Shown piece by piece: positions 8,479-19,800 of a DNA stretch of 64,000 nucleotides (positions are counted from its first letter, which is position 1; the number at the start of each line of letters is the position of its first letter). A model generated the notes under the pieces. That model had not been told where the DNA came from. It made no database searches and saw only the letters and a list, made by a program, of their open reading frames with translations. The stretch is from Janibacter melonis (GTDB lineage: Bacteria; Actinomycetota; Actinomycetes; Actinomycetales; Dermatophilaceae). The translations under genes were made by a program, and so were the position numbers. The stretch is taken from NCBI RefSeq assembly GCF_020567375.1, contig NZ_JAJBZM010000001.1:47396-111395 (forward strand). Direction: 5' to 3'.

Positions 8479-9653
8479 CGACCCGTACCGACCGGCAGCC
8501 CGCCCTCCTCGTCCTCGAGGACGGCCGCACCTTCGCCGGCGACGCCTACGGCGCGGCGGGCGAGACCGTCGGCGAGGCCGTCTTCTCCACCGGCATGACC
8601 GGCTACCAGGAGACCCTCACCGACCCGAGCTACCACCGCCAGGTCGTCGTCATGACGGCCCCGCACGTCGGCAACACCGGCTGGAACGACGAGGACGACG
8701 AGTCCACCCGGATCTGGGTGAGCGGCTACGTCGTGCGCGACCCCGCGATCCGCCCGAGCAGCTGGCGCAGCCGCCGCAGCCTCGGCGACGAGCTCGCGAC
8801 GCAGGGCGTCGTCGGCATCAGCGGCATCGACACCCGCGCCCTGACCCGGCACCTGCGCGAGCGTGGCGCGATGCGCGTCGGCATCTTCTCCGGCGACTCC
8901 CTCGCCGGCACCGAGGAGCTGCTGCAGCGCGTCCAGGACGCGCCGCAGATGACCGGCGCGGCCCTGGCCGCCGAGGTCGCGACCGCCGAGCCCTACGTCG
9001 TCGAGGCGAAGGGGGAGAAGCGCTTCACCGTCGCGGCGATCGACCTCGGCATCAAGTCGATGACCCCCGAGCTCATGGCGCAGCGCGGCATGGAGGTCCA
9101 CGTCCTGCCCGCGACGACCCCCTTCGAGCGGGTCCGTGAGATCGCGCCCGACGGGGTCTTCTTCTCCAACGGGCCCGGCGACCCCGCCGCGGCCACCCAC
9201 GAGATCGAGCTGCTCCGCGAGGTGCTCGACGCGGGGATCCCGTACTTCGGGATCTGCTTCGGCAACCAGCTCTTCGGCCGGGCGCTGGGCTTCGGCACCT
9301 ACAAGCTCAAGTACGGCCACCGCGGCATCAACCAGCCGGTCATGGACCGCTCGACCGGCAAGGTCGAGGTGACGGCGCACAACCACGGCTTCGCCGTCGA
9401 CGCCCCCCTCGACGGGGCGACGGACACCCCCTTCGGCTCGGCCACCGTGAGCCACGTCTGCCTCAACGACGACGTCGTCGAGGGCCTGGAGCTGCGCTCC
9501 CCGGAGGGCGACCTGCGCGCCTTCTCCGTCCAGTACCACCCCGAGGCGGCCGCCGGCCCGCACGACGCGGCCTACCTCTTCGACCGCTTCGTCGACCTGC
9601 TGAGCTCGAGCGGCGACGCCACCCCCACCACCGACCAGGAGACCCACGCCTGA
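8475..9653 (+). CDS. carA: Carbamoyl-phosphate synthase small subunit (glutamine amidotransferase)
   Basis: A 392-residue subunit that hydrolyses glutamine and passes ammonia to CarB. The N-terminal CPSase domain starts with [11 protein letters not shown], and [17 protein letters not shown] near residues 36-52 is characteristic. The C-terminal class I amidotransferase has the nucleophile Cys261 in GICFGNQ and the catalytic His-Glu in QYHPEA. The GNQ variant replaces the more common GHQ. The stop and the carB start share one base (TGATG). Carbamoyl phosphate also feeds arginine synthesis, although no arg genes are present here. Confidence 0.96.
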   Translation: MTTRTDRQPALLVLEDGRTFAGDAYGAAGETVGEAVFSTGMTGYQETLTDPSYHRQVVVMTAPHVGNTGWNDEDDESTRIWVSGYVVRDPAIRPSSWRSRRSLGDELATQGVVGISGIDTRALTRHLRERGAMRVGIFSGDSLAGTEELLQRVQDAPQMTGAALAAEVATAEPYVVEAKGEKRFTVAAIDLGIKSMTPELMAQRGMEVHVLPATTPFERVREIAPDGVFFSNGPGDPAAATHEIELLREVLDAGIPYFGICFGNQLFGRALGFGTYKLKYGHRGINQPVMDRSTGKVEVTAHNHGFAVDAPLDGATDTPFGSATVSHVCLNDDVVEGLELRSPEGDLRAFSVQYHPEAAAGPHDAAYLFDRFVDLLSSSGDATPTTDQETHA

Positions 9654-12600
9654 TGCCCAAGCGCGACGACATCCGCAGCGTCCTCGTCATCGGCTCCGGC
9701 CCGATCGTCATCGGTCAGGCCTGCGAGTTCGACTACTCCGGCACCCAGGCCTGCCGCGTCCTGCGCGAGGAGGGCATCCGCGTCATCCTCGTCAACTCCA
9801 ACCCGGCGACGATCATGACCGACCCCGAGTTCGCCGACGCGACCTACGTCGAGCCGATCACGCCCGAGGTCGTCGAGGCGATCATCGAGCGCGAGCGCCC
9901 CGACGCGGTCCTGGCCACCCTCGGCGGCCAGACCGCCCTCAACACCGCGATCGCCCTGCACGACGCGGGCGTCCTCGAGCGCTACGGCTGCCCGCTCATC
10001 GGCGCCAACGTCGAGGCCATCGAGCTCGGCGAGGACCGCGAGCGCTTCAAGGGGGTCGTCGAGCGCGTCGGCGGCGAGTCCGCCCGCTCGCAGATCTGCC
10101 ACACGATGGACGAGTGCCTCGCGGCCGTCGACGGCCTCGGGGGCTACCCCGTCGTCGTGCGCCCGTCCTTCACCATGGGCGGCCTCGGCTCCGGCTTCGC
10201 CTACGACGAGACCGACCTGCGCCGCATCGCCGGTGCCGGCCTGCAGTACAGCCCGGTCACCGAGGTCCTCCTCGAGGAGTCGATCCTCGGCTGGAAGGAG
10301 TACGAGCTCGAGGTCATGCGCGACCACGCCGACAACGTCGTCGTCGTGTGCTCGATCGAGAACCTCGACCCCATGGGCGTGCACACCGGTGACTCCATCA
10401 CCGTCGCGCCCGCCCTCACGCTCACCGACCGCGAGTACCAGCGCCTGCGCGACATCGGCATCGCCGTCATCCGCGAGGTCGGCGTCGAGACCGGTGGCTG
10501 CAACATCCAGTTCGCCGTCAACCCCGCCGACGGCCGGGTCATCGTCATCGAGATGAACCCCCGCGTCTCGCGCTCCTCGGCGCTGGCGAGCAAGGCGACC
10601 GGCTTCCCCATCGCCAAGATCGCGGCGAAGATGGCCATCGGCTACACCCTCGACGAGGTCCCCAACGACATCACCGCCGAGACGCCGGCCTCCTTCGAGC
10701 CCTCGCTCGACTACGTCGTCGTCAAGGTGCCGCGCTTCGCCTTCGAGAAGTTCCCGGCGGCCGACCCCACGCTCACGACGACGATGAAGTCCGTCGGCGA
10801 GGCGATGTCGATCGGGCGCTGCTTCACCGAGGCGCTGCAGAAGGCGCTGCGCTCGATGGAGCGCTCGGGCGCCGCCTTCCACTGGGACGGCGACCAGCCC
10901 AGCCTCGAGCGCGGGCGCGAGATGCTCGACGAGGCGCGCACGCCCACCGACGGCCGTCTCGTCCTCGTCCAGCAGGCGATGCGCGCCGGCTGCGGCGTCG
11001 AGGAGGTCCACGACGCGACGAAGATCGACCCGTGGTTCCTCGACCAGATCGCCCTCATCAACGAGGTCGCGCAGGAGGTCCACGACGCCGACCAGCTGAC
11101 CGCCGAGGTGCTCGCCGAGGCCAAGCGCCACGGCTTCTCCGACGGCCAGGTCGCCCGTCTGCGCCGGATGCCCGAGCAGGTCGTGCGCGGCGTGCGCCAC
11201 GCCCTCGGCGTGCGCCCGGTGTACAAGACGGTCGACACGTGCGCGGCGGAGTTCGCCGCCCGCACGCCGTACTACTACTCCGCCTACGACGAGGAGGACG
11301 AGGTCGAGCCCCGCGAGCGCGAGGCCGTCATCATCCTCGGCTCGGGGCCGAACCGGATCGGCCAGGGCGTCGAGTTCGACTACTCCTGCGTCCACGCGAG
11401 CTTCGCCCTGCGCGAGGCCGGCTACGACACGGTGATGGTCAACTGCAACCCCGAGACGGTCTCGACCGACTACGACACGAGCAGCCGGCTGTACTTCGAG
11501 CCGCTGACCCTCGAGGACGTCCTCGAGGTCATCCACGCGGAGACCCAGGCCGGGCCCGTCGCCGGCGTCATCGTCCAGCTCGGCGGGCAGACCCCGCTCG
11601 GCCTGGCGCAGGCGCTCAAGGACGAGGGCGTGCCGGTCGTCGGCACCTCGCCGGAGGCCATCGACCTCGCCGAGGACCGAGGCCACTTCGGCCGCGTGCT
11701 CGCCGAGGCCGGGCTCAACGCCCCCAAGCACGGCACCGCCTTCAGCGCCGACGAGGCCGTGACGATCGCCGACGAGATCGGCTACCCCGTCCTCGTGCGC
11801 CCGAGCTACGTCCTCGGCGGGCGCGGCATGGAGATCGTCTACGACGACGAGACCCTCTCGGAGTACGTCACCCGCGCGGCGATCGCCAGCCCGGAGCACC
11901 CGATCCTCGTCGACCGCTTCCTCGACGACGCCATCGAGATCGACGTCGACGCGCTCTACGACGGCGAGGAGATGTACCTCGGCGGGATCATGGAGCACAT
12001 CGAGGAGGCCGGGATCCACTCCGGCGACTCCAGCTGCACCCTGCCACCGGCGACCCTCGGCGAGAGCGAGCTGCGCCGCGTGCGCGAGGCGACCCTCGCC
12101 CTTGCGAAGGGGATCGGGGTGCGCGGCCTGATGAACGTCCAGTTCGCGCTCGCCCAGGACGTCCTCTACGTCCTCGAGGCCAACCCGCGGGCCAGCCGCA
12201 CCGTCCCCTTCGTCGCCAAGGCCACCGGTGTCCCGGTCGCCAAGGCCGCGGCCCGCGTCATGCTCGGCGCGAGCATCGCGCAGCTGCGCGACGAGGGCAT
12301 GCTGCCCCGGCACACCGACGGCGGCTCGATGCCGGCCCACGCGCCGATGTCGGTCAAGGAGGCGGTCCTGCCCTTCAAGCGCTTCCGCACCCGCGAGGGT
12401 GACGTCGTCGACAGCCTGCTCGGCCCGGAGATGCGCTCGACCGGCGAGGTCATGGGCATCGACACCGACTTCGGCGCCGCCTTCATGAAGAGCCAGCTCG
12501 GCTCGCTGAGCACGGGGCTGCCCACCTCGGGCCGGGTCTTCGTCTCCGTCGCCAACCGCGACAAGCGGGCGATGATCTTCCCCGTCAAGCGTCTGCGCGA

Positions 12601-12958
12601 CCTCGGCTTCACCATCGTCGCGACGGCGGGCACCGCCGAGGTGCTGCGCCGCAACGGCCTCGAGGCCGAGGTGGCCCGCAAGCACAGCGAGCGCACCGAG
12701 GGCGAGCCCGGCATCGTCGAGCAGATCCTCGCCGGCGAGATCGAGATGGTCTTCAACACCCCTTCGGGCCAGGACGCGCGGGCCGACGGCTACGCGATCC
12801 GTGCGGCGACCACCGCGATGGACAAGCCGATCGTCACGACCGTGCAGCAGCTCGGCGCCGCGGTCCAGGCCATCGAGGCGCGCATCCACGGCGAGCTGCG
12901 GGTCAAGCCGCTGCAGGAGCACGCGGCCGACCTCGACCTCTACGGGGCGAAGGGATGA
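9653..12958 (+). CDS. carB: Carbamoyl-phosphate synthase large subunit
   Basis: An 1101-residue enzyme built from two homologous ATP-grasp halves. The first half begins [20 protein letters not shown], carries [18 protein letters not shown] near residue 300 and phosphorylates bicarbonate. The second half begins near residue 557 ([17 protein letters not shown]), has [18 protein letters not shown] and phosphorylates carbamate. The last 150 residues form the MGS-like allosteric domain. The length is typical. It overlaps carA by one base and pyrK by four, inside the pyrimidine operon. Confidence 0.97.
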   Translation: MPKRDDIRSVLVIGSGPIVIGQACEFDYSGTQACRVLREEGIRVILVNSNPATIMTDPEFADATYVEPITPEVVEAIIERERPDAVLATLGGQTALNTAIALHDAGVLERYGCPLIGANVEAIELGEDRERFKGVVERVGGESARSQICHTMDECLAAVDGLGGYPVVVRPSFTMGGLGSGFAYDETDLRRIAGAGLQYSPVTEVLLEESILGWKEYELEVMRDHADNVVVVCSIENLDPMGVHTGDSITVAPALTLTDREYQRLRDIGIAVIREVGVETGGCNIQFAVNPADGRVIVIEMNPRVSRSSALASKATGFPIAKIAAKMAIGYTLDEVPNDITAETPASFEPSLDYVVVKVPRFAFEKFPAADPTLTTTMKSVGEAMSIGRCFTEALQKALRSMERSGAAFHWDGDQPSLERGREMLDEARTPTDGRLVLVQQAMRAGCGVEEVHDATKIDPWFLDQIALINEVAQEVHDADQLTAEVLAEAKRHGFSDGQVARLRRMPEQVVRGVRHALGVRPVYKTVDTCAAEFAARTPYYYSAYDEEDEVEPREREAVIILGSGPNRIGQGVEFDYSCVHASFALREAGYDTVMVNCNPETVSTDYDTSSRLYFEPLTLEDVLEVIHAETQAGPVAGVIVQLGGQTPLGLAQALKDEGVPVVGTSPEAIDLAEDRGHFGRVLAEAGLNAPKHGTAFSADEAVTIADEIGYPVLVRPSYVLGGRGMEIVYDDETLSEYVTRAAIASPEHPILVDRFLDDAIEIDVDALYDGEEMYLGGIMEHIEEAGIHSGDSSCTLPPATLGESELRRVREATLALAKGIGVRGLMNVQFALAQDVLYVLEANPRASRTVPFVAKATGVPVAKAAARVMLGASIAQLRDEGMLPRHTDGGSMPAHAPMSVKEAVLPFKRFRTREGDVVDSLLGPEMRSTGEVMGIDTDFGAAFMKSQLGSLSTGLPTSGRVFVSVANRDKRAMIFPVKRLRDLGFTIVATAGTAEVLRRNGLEAEVARKHSERTEGEPGIVEQILAGEIEMVFNTPSGQDARADGYAIRAATTAMDKPIVTTVQQLGAAVQAIEARIHGELRVKPLQEHAADLDLYGAKG

Positions 12959-13866
12959 GCACCGGCTCGATCGGCGCCGAGGCGGCCCGTCCGGGCGCCG
13001 GGGTGGTGCAGGTCGAGGCCGAGGTCATCGCCAACCAGCGGGTCGGGGCGTACCACCACCTGACGGTGGTGGCGCCCGGGCTGCCCGAGCTCGCCCGGCC
13101 GGGGCACTTCGTCGCGCTCGCGGTCGGGGGCACGCACTCGTCGATGCTGCTGCGTCGCAGCTTCTCCATCCACCGGGTGAGCCCGCGCGGCACGTACGGC
13201 CCGACCGTCGAGGTCGTCGTCGCCGCGCACGGGCCCGGCACCGAGGAGCTCGTCGGGCTGGCGGTCGGGGCGCACGTCAACGTCGTCGGCCCGCTCGGCC
13301 GGCCCTTCCCGGTGCCCAGCACCCCGGTCGCCTGCGTGCTCGTCGGCGGCGGGTACGGCTCGGCGCCGCTCTTCTGGCTCGCCGAGGTGCTCCGCGAGCG
13401 CGGCTGCCACGTCGAGATGGTCCTCGGCGCAGCGAGCGCGGACCGGCTCTTCGGGGTCGTCCAGGCCCGCCGGGTGGCCGACGGCGTGAGCGTCACGACC
13501 GACGACGGCTCCGCCGGGACGAAGGGGTGGGTGAGCGACGTCCTGCCCGAGATCATCACGCGCACGGGCGCCTCGGTCGTCTACGGCTGCGGCCCCATGG
13601 GCATGCTGCGCTCGCTGCACGAGATCGCGCAGGAGCACGGCGCCGTCGCCCAGGTGGCGGTCGAGGAGGCCATGGCCTGCGGCATCGGCATCTGCATGAC
13701 GTGCGTCATGCCGGTGCGCGACGACGACGGGGTCACCTCGATGGTCCGCTCGTGCGTCGAGGGCCCGGTCTTCCGCGGCGACCGGGTGCGGTGGGACGCC
13801 TTCGTCGACGGGCGCTGCCTCGTGCCGTCCGACGCCGTCGGCGCCCCTCAGGAGGTGGTGCGCTGA
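12955..13866 (+). CDS. pyrK: Dihydroorotate dehydrogenase electron transfer subunit PyrK
   Basis: A 303-residue flavin and iron-sulfur subunit that passes electrons from the PyrD FMN to NAD+. The FAD-binding RRSFSIHR lies near residue 65, the nucleotide-binding [13 protein letters not shown] near 125, and the [2Fe-2S] cysteines in [11 protein letters not shown] near residues 240-250 with a further cysteine after. It lies directly before pyrD and shares one base with it. This partner marks the neighbouring PyrD as a class 1B enzyme. Confidence 0.93.
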   Translation: MSTGSIGAEAARPGAGVVQVEAEVIANQRVGAYHHLTVVAPGLPELARPGHFVALAVGGTHSSMLLRRSFSIHRVSPRGTYGPTVEVVVAAHGPGTEELVGLAVGAHVNVVGPLGRPFPVPSTPVACVLVGGGYGSAPLFWLAEVLRERGCHVEMVLGAASADRLFGVVQARRVADGVSVTTDDGSAGTKGWVSDVLPEIITRTGASVVYGCGPMGMLRSLHEIAQEHGAVAQVAVEEAMACGIGICMTCVMPVRDDDGVTSMVRSCVEGPVFRGDRVRWDAFVDGRCLVPSDAVGAPQEVVR

Positions 13867-14891
13867 TGGGTCACGACAACCACGAGGACGCCGAGCCGGA
13901 GCTCGCGCCGGTCGCGACGGAGCGCCCCGGTGCCTCCGTCGACATGTCCGTCGACCTCGCGGGGGTGCGGCTGCCGAGCCCGATGATGACCGCCTCCGGC
14001 TGCGCGGCCAACGGCCGGGAGATGCACCGCTTCGTCGACGTCGCCGAGCTCGGCGCCTTCGTGACGAAGTCGGTCAAGCTCGGTGCCGTCAGCGGGCGCG
14101 GGACGCCCCGCATGGCCGAGACCGACTCGGGCATGCTCAACAGCATCGGGCTCCAGGGCCCGGGGGTGCAGGCCTTCGTCGAGCGCGACCTCGCCTGGCT
14201 GCACTCGGTCGGGGCGCGGGTCGTCGTCTCGGTCGCCGGGTCGACGGCGAGCGAGTTCGCCGCCGTCGCGCGCACGGTGTGCCGCTCGCCCTACGCCTCG
14301 GCGGTCGCGGCGATCGAGGTCAACATCTCCTGCCCGAACGTCGCCAACCGCGGGCTCGTCTTCGCGTGCGACCCGGCGAGCTCGCACAAGGTGCTCACCC
14401 TCGTGCGCGAGGAGGTGCCGCGCGGCATCCCCATGCTCGCCAAGCTCAGCCCCGACGTCACCGACATCACCGAGATCGCGGCGGCCGTGCTGCGGGCCGG
14501 TGCCCACGGGCTGACGATGATCAACACCTTGCTCGGCGTCGTCATCGACCCGGTCCGGCTGCGCCCCCATCTCGCGGGCACGACCGGCGGCCTGTCCGGG
14601 CCGGCGATCCGTCCCGTCGCGGTCCGCGCGATCTGGCAGGTCACCGCGGCGATGCGCGACGGGCGCATCCCCACGGTGCCGGTCGTCGGTGCCGGTGGCG
14701 TGCGCACCGGGGCGGACGCCCTCGAGCTCGTCGCCGCCGGCGCGAGCGCGATCCAGGTCGGCACCGCCGCCTTCAACGACCCAACCGCCCCGGTGCGCGT
14801 CGGGCACGAGCTCGCCGCCGACCTCGAGCGTCGTGGGATCACCCGGCTCGCCGACGTCGTCGGCATCGCCCACGACGGAGGACTGGGATGA
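13866..14891 (+). CDS. pyrD: Dihydroorotate dehydrogenase, class 1B catalytic subunit
   Basis: A 341-residue FMN enzyme that oxidises dihydroorotate to orotate. Catalytic Cys156 is in NISCPNV, which is the base of class 1 enzymes (class 2 enzymes use serine). FMN-phosphate contacts are in VVGAGGVRTG and the family phrase GLSGPAIRPVAVR is present. The N-terminal 30 residues are polar, with no membrane anchor. Together with PyrK it forms the NAD-dependent class 1B heterotetramer. It overlaps pyrK by one base and pyrF by four. Confidence 0.94.
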   Translation: MGHDNHEDAEPELAPVATERPGASVDMSVDLAGVRLPSPMMTASGCAANGREMHRFVDVAELGAFVTKSVKLGAVSGRGTPRMAETDSGMLNSIGLQGPGVQAFVERDLAWLHSVGARVVVSVAGSTASEFAAVARTVCRSPYASAVAAIEVNISCPNVANRGLVFACDPASSHKVLTLVREEVPRGIPMLAKLSPDVTDITEIAAAVLRAGAHGLTMINTLLGVVIDPVRLRPHLAGTTGGLSGPAIRPVAVRAIWQVTAAMRDGRIPTVPVVGAGGVRTGADALELVAAGASAIQVGTAAFNDPTAPVRVGHELAADLERRGITRLADVVGIAHDGGLG

Positions 14892-15808
14892 GCGAGACAG
14901 CGACCACGGCCTTCGGGGCGCGGCTGCAGGCCGCGATGGCGCAGCACGGACCGCTCTGCGCGGGGATCGACCCGCACCGCTCGCTCGTCGAGTCGTGGGG
15001 GCTCACCTACGACTACGCGGGCGTCGAGCGCTTCGCCCTCACCTGCGTCGAGGCCTTCGGGGGAGCGGTCGCGGCGGTCAAGCCGCAGTCGGCCTTCTTC
15101 GAGGTCTTCGGCAGCCGGGGCGTCGCCCTGCTCGAGCGCGTGCTCGACGAGCTGCGCGCCGCGGGCACGCTGAGCGTCCTCGACGTCAAGCGCGGCGACA
15201 TCGGCACGACGGTCGACGCCTACGGCGAGGCCTTCCTCGGCACGCACGCCCCCTCGCCGGCCGACGCGATCACCCTCAGCCCCTACCTCGGCTACGAGTC
15301 GCTGCGCCCCGCGATCGACCTCGCCGTGCAGACCGGCCGCGGGGTCTTCGTCCTCGCGCTCACCTCCAACCCCGAGGGCGCCAGCGTGCAGCACGCCCGC
15401 GACGCGGCCGGTCGCTCCGTCGCGGCCGGTGTCGCGCAGGGCGCGGCCGGGGACAACGCCGCCGCGCGCTCACGGGGTGAGCTGGGCAGCGTCGGCCTCG
15501 TCGTCGGCGCCACCGTCGGCGACGCCGTGCGCGAGCTGGGGGTCGACCTGCCCGGGTCCGGCGCGCCGTTGCTGGCCCCCGGTCTCGGGGCCCAGGGCGC
15601 GACCGCCGCGGACGTCCGGCGGGTCTTCGCCGGCGCCCTCGGGCAGGTGCTCGCGTCGAGCAGCCGCGACGTGCTCTCGGCCGGCCCGGACGTCGCCTCC
15701 CTTCGTGCGCGCGCCCGCTCGGTGGCTGCCTCGGTCGCCGAGGTCGTCGGCGAGGACCTCGCCGATGACGAGGTGGCCGAGGGCGTCCTGGACACGGGCG
15801 GCGAGTAG
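14888..15808 (+). CDS. pyrF: Orotidine 5'-phosphate decarboxylase (type 2)
   Basis: A 306-residue enzyme that converts OMP to UMP. The catalytic DVKRGDIGTT holds the essential lysine at residue 101. The length and the surrounding sequence match the longer subtype found in mycobacteria and myxobacteria, not the 230-residue E. coli type. It closes the pyrimidine operon. Its TAG stop codon (15806-15808) is also the first half of the next promoter's -10 box. Confidence 0.95.
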   Translation: MSETATTAFGARLQAAMAQHGPLCAGIDPHRSLVESWGLTYDYAGVERFALTCVEAFGGAVAAVKPQSAFFEVFGSRGVALLERVLDELRAAGTLSVLDVKRGDIGTTVDAYGEAFLGTHAPSPADAITLSPYLGYESLRPAIDLAVQTGRGVFVLALTSNPEGASVQHARDAAGRSVAAGVAQGAAGDNAAARSRGELGSVGLVVGATVGDAVRELGVDLPGSGAPLLAPGLGAQGATAADVRRVFAGALGQVLASSSRDVLSAGPDVASLRARARSVAASVAEVVGEDLADDEVAEGVLDTGGE

Positions 15809-15811
15809 CAT
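15806..15811 (+). promoter_or_regulatory. -10 box of mihF promoter, fused to the pyrF stop codon
   Basis: TAGCAT begins with the pyrF stop codon. Transcription would start near 15818, leaving about 37 bases before the mihF GTG, which has its own GGAG sequence. Independent transcription of the nucleoid protein gene from inside the operon is plausible. Confidence 0.4.
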
Positions 15812-15854
15812 CCGACCCATCCCTCGTCCGTCAGCCGTGAATCGGAGTCTCGCC

Positions 15855-16172
15855 GTGGCCGTCCCACCCCTCACCCCGGAGCAGCGTGCCGAGGCCCTCG
15901 CGAAGGCCGCCGCGGCCCGTCGCGAGCGGGCCGCGATCCGTCTGCGGCTCAAGACCTCCGGCGGGTCGATCCGCGAGGTCATCGAGGACCGTCGGGGCAA
16001 CGAGGCCGTCGCGAAGATGCGCGTGCTCGCGCTCGTCGAGTCGATGCCCGGCATCGGCCGGGTCAAGGCGGAGCGGATCATGGACGAGCTCGGCATCGCC
16101 CGCTCGCGTCGCGTGCGCGGCCTCGGCCAGCACCAGGTCGCCGCCCTCGTCGCCCGGTTCGAAGGCTCGTGA
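15855..16172 (+). CDS. mihF: Integration host factor, actinobacterial type (mIHF)
   Basis: A 105-residue nucleoid-associated DNA-binding protein specific to actinobacteria, needed for phage L5 integration in mycobacteria and for chromosome organisation. It starts [15 protein letters not shown] as in known members, has a basic helix near residues 15-35, and a helix-two-turn-helix of the [19 protein letters not shown] type near residues 60-80. The GTG at 15855 gives the family length, with GGAG seven bases upstream; a GTG at 15837 is less likely. It overlaps gmk by four bases, a conserved order in this phylum. Confidence 0.93.
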   Translation: MAVPPLTPEQRAEALAKAAAARRERAAIRLRLKTSGGSIREVIEDRRGNEAVAKMRVLALVESMPGIGRVKAERIMDELGIARSRRVRGLGQHQVAALVARFEGS

Positions 16173-16780
16173 CCGCCCGCCTGACCGTCCTGGCCGGTCC
16201 GACGGCCGTCGGCAAGGGGACCGTCGCCGCCTACATCCGCGAGCACCACCCCGAGGTCTGGCTCTCCGTCTCGGCGACGACGCGCCCGGCGCGACCCGGT
16301 GAGGTCGACGGCGTCCACTACCACTTCGTGCCCGGCGAGACCTTCGCCGAGATGGTCGCGACCGGCGAGATGCTCGAGTGGGCCGTCGTCCACGGCCGCG
16401 CCTCGTACGGCACGCCGCGCGGCCCGGTCGAGCAGGCGCTGGCCGACGGCCTGCTCCCGCTGCTCGAGATCGACCTCCAGGGCGCCCGCCAGGTGCGTGC
16501 GTCGATGCCCGAGGCCCAGTTCGTCTTCCTCGCGCCCCCGTCGTGGGACGACCTCGTCTCCCGGCTCGTCGGCCGGGGCACCGAGACGGAGGAGGAGCGG
16601 GCCGTGCGTCTCGAGACCGCGAAGGTCGAGCTGGCCGCCCAGAGCGAGTTCGACGCGGTCATCGTCAACGACGACGTTCGGCGTGCGGCCGAGGAACTCG
16701 TATCATTGATGAGATCCCCGTCGCGTGAGGCCTCTGCCGGCCTGCGCGCGGGACCGAAGGACCACCACCCCGAGCAGTGA
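16169..16780 (+). CDS. gmk: Guanylate kinase
   Basis: A 203-residue kinase that phosphorylates GMP to GDP. The P-loop GPTAVGKGT is at residues 10-18, [19 protein letters not shown] near 35 is the GMP-binding region, and the Lid arginines lie near residue 140. The usual GPSG is GPTA here, a conservative change. GTG overlaps the mihF stop as GTGA. Gmk, RpoZ and CoaBC follow each other as in most actinobacteria, tying nucleotide supply to transcription. Confidence 0.95.
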   Translation: MTARLTVLAGPTAVGKGTVAAYIREHHPEVWLSVSATTRPARPGEVDGVHYHFVPGETFAEMVATGEMLEWAVVHGRASYGTPRGPVEQALADGLLPLLEIDLQGARQVRASMPEAQFVFLAPPSWDDLVSRLVGRGTETEEERAVRLETAKVELAAQSEFDAVIVNDDVRRAAEELVSLMRSPSREASAGLRAGPKDHHPEQ

Positions 16781-16788
16781 GGACACCC

Positions 16789-17145
16789 GTGTCTGGCACC
16801 CAGGCCAACCCCATCGGCATCACCAACCCGCCGATCGACGACCTCCTGACGAAGGCTGACAGCAAGTACGCCCTCGTCCTCTACGGCGCGAAGCGCGCGC
16901 GTCAGATCAACGCCTACTACAGCCAGCTCCAGGAGGGGCTGCTCGAGTACATCGGCCCGCTCGTCGACGCCCAGGTGCACGAGAAGCCGCTGTCGATCGC
17001 CCTTCGCGAGATCAACGAGGGCCTGCTCACCAACGAGCCGACCCCCGAGCAGGACGAGTCCGGCGCCGCCGTGGCGGACGCCCCGGCGCTCGAGACCCCC
17101 GCCGACAGCGCTCCTACCAGCAGCGCTCCCGCCGACCAGGCCTGA
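16789..17145 (+). CDS. rpoZ: RNA polymerase omega subunit
   Basis: A 118-residue omega subunit that binds and stabilises the beta-prime subunit. The core [23 protein letters not shown] near residues 14-37 and the later [16 protein letters not shown] match the family. An acidic, Ala/Pro-rich tail of about 40 residues follows, common in actinobacterial omegas. GTG 16789 is preferred over GTG 16777 because GAGGA lies about six bases upstream and the protein then begins as its homologues do. It lies just behind gmk. Confidence 0.93.
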   Translation: MSGTQANPIGITNPPIDDLLTKADSKYALVLYGAKRARQINAYYSQLQEGLLEYIGPLVDAQVHEKPLSIALREINEGLLTNEPTPEQDESGAAVADAPALETPADSAPTSSAPADQA

Positions 17146-17155
17146 GCGGGCTGAC

Positions 17156-18409
17156 GTGCGCGTCGTCCTCGGCGTGACCGGGGGCATCGCCGCCTACAAG
17201 GCGGCGCTGCTCCTGCGTCTGCTCACCGAGTCCGGCCACGAGGTCACCGTCGTGCCCACCGAGGCGGCGCTGCGCTTCGTCGGCGCCCCGACGTGGGAGG
17301 CCCTCTCGGGACGCGCGGTCCAGACCGACGTCTGGACGGGCATCACCGACGTCCCGCACGTGCGGATCGGCCAGGAGGCCGATCTCGTCGTCGTCGCCCC
17401 GGCGACGGCCGACCTGCTGGCGCGGGCCGCGCACGGCCTCGCGGGCGACCTGCTGACGAACGTCCTGCTCACGGCGCGCTGCCCCGTCGTCATGGCCCCG
17501 GCCATGCACACGGAGATGTGGCAGCACGCCGCGACCCAGGCCAACGTCGCGACCCTGCGCGAGCGCGGGGTCGTCGTCGTCGAGCCCGACTCGGGACGTC
17601 TCACCGGCGCCGACACCGGACCCGGGCGGCTGCCCGAGCCGGAGGCGATCCACGCCGCGGCGATGGCCGCGGTCGAGGCGCGACGTGTCGACGGGCCCGC
17701 CCAGGACCTGCGCGGCCGCCGAGTGCTCGTGAGCGCCGGTGGCACCCGCGAGGCGCTCGACCCGGTGCGCTACCTCGGCAACCGCTCCTCGGGCAAGCAG
17801 GGCGTGGCGCTCGCCCGCGCCGCCGCGCAGCGTGGGGCGCACGTCACCCTCGTCGCCGCCTCGGTCGAGGTGCCCCTGCCCACGGCCGCCGAGGGCGTCG
17901 ACGTCGTGCGCGTCGAGAGCGCCCTCGAGCTCGAGGCCGCCGTGCACGAGCGCGGGCCCGAGCACGACGCCGTCGTCATGGCCGCGGCCGTCGCCGACTT
18001 CCGCCCTGCGAGCTATGCCGGCAGCAAGATCAAGAAGTCGCACGACGGGCCGCAGGACGACTCGGCGCCGAGCATCACCCTCGTGCGCAACCCCGACGTC
18101 CTCGCCGGTCTCGTCGCGTCGCGGGCGGCCTCTGCCGACCCCACGTCGCCGGTCGTCGTCGGCTTCGCCGCGGAGACCGGGGACGACGAGGGCTCGGTCC
18201 TCGAGCACGGCCGGGCCAAGCTCGCCCGCAAGGGGTGCGACGCACTCGTCGTCAACGAGGTCGGGGTCGGCGTGACCTTCGGCCAGGACACGAGCACCGT
18301 CCACCTGCTGCGGCCCGGTCACCCCGATCGCACGGTCGGACCCGCGGACAAGGGCGTCCTCGCCCACGCCGTGCTGGACCTCCTGCTCGAGCTGCTGCCC
18401 GCCACCTAG
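17156..18409 (+). CDS. coaBC: Bifunctional phosphopantothenoylcysteine decarboxylase / phosphopantothenate-cysteine ligase
   Basis: A 417-residue fusion for steps two and three of coenzyme A synthesis. The N-terminal CoaC flavoprotein begins VVLGVTGGIAAYKAALLLRLL and carries the PAMHTEMW motif near residue 115. The C-terminal CoaB ligase begins near residue 185, with SAGGTREALDPVRYLGNRSSG as its nucleotide-binding signature. It is 10 bases behind rpoZ, with no clear promoter between them. Its TAG stop codon is part of the metK promoter. Confidence 0.95.
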   Translation: MRVVLGVTGGIAAYKAALLLRLLTESGHEVTVVPTEAALRFVGAPTWEALSGRAVQTDVWTGITDVPHVRIGQEADLVVVAPATADLLARAAHGLAGDLLTNVLLTARCPVVMAPAMHTEMWQHAATQANVATLRERGVVVVEPDSGRLTGADTGPGRLPEPEAIHAAAMAAVEARRVDGPAQDLRGRRVLVSAGGTREALDPVRYLGNRSSGKQGVALARAAAQRGAHVTLVAASVEVPLPTAAEGVDVVRVESALELEAAVHERGPEHDAVVMAAAVADFRPASYAGSKIKKSHDGPQDDSAPSITLVRNPDVLAGLVASRAASADPTSPVVVGFAAETGDDEGSVLEHGRAKLARKGCDALVVNEVGVGVTFGQDTSTVHLLRPGHPDRTVGPADKGVLAHAVLDLLLELLPAT

Positions 18410-18412
18410 ACT
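18407..18412 (+). promoter_or_regulatory. -10 box of metK promoter, fused to the coaBC stop codon
   Basis: TAGACT starts with the coaBC stop codon. A start site about seven bases later (18419-18420) coincides with the first base of a strong hairpin, so the metK mRNA would carry a structured leader of about 110 bases. Confidence 0.5.
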
Positions 18413-18418
18413 GACCGC

Positions 18419-18466
18419 GCCCCGCACGACGCCGCGCGTCGTCGGGGCCTGCACTGCCAGCAGTGC
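18419..18466 (+). promoter_or_regulatory. Two-hairpin 5' leader of metK
   Basis: Hairpin one spans 18419-18448: a 12-bp stem (GCCCCG/CGGGGC and ACGACG/CGTCGT) with one bulged C and a CCGCG loop. Hairpin two spans 18451-18466: GCACTG and CAGTGC around CCAG. About 60 unstructured, pyrimidine-rich bases follow before AGGAGC and the GTG. I recognise none of the known SAM riboswitch classes. It could be a regulatory leader, an mRNA-stabilising 5' element, or a terminator for coaBC, although no T-tract follows. Confidence 0.4.
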
Positions 18467-18529
18467 GTCTCGTCCCGTACCTCGACACCCTGCCCGACAC
18501 ACACGCCCAACACACACCAGGAGCACCGC

Positions 18530-19753
<1,224 letters not shown>

Positions 19754-19787
19754 CCTCGCCGGGCGGCCGGCTGTCGGGGCCGGCCGC

Positions 19788-19793
19788 TAGGTT
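19788..19793 (+). promoter_or_regulatory. -10 box of leaderless priA promoter
   Basis: TAGGTT is followed by seven bases and then the GTG start of priA; no Shine-Dalgarno sequence lies between them. Confidence 0.55.
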
Positions 19794-19800
19794 GACGCAC

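Noticed and set aside
9572-12922. 1116-codon open frame on the minus strand opposite carB
   Set aside because: It is a shadow of carB caused by high GC at third positions; its product is repetitive Asp/Gly/Leu/Arg with no domain, whereas the plus strand has clear CarB motifs.
18419-18448. Hairpin after coaBC read as a plain rho-independent terminator
   Set aside because: No T-tract follows and the hairpin begins at the predicted metK start site; I kept it as a leader element with the terminator role as an alternative.
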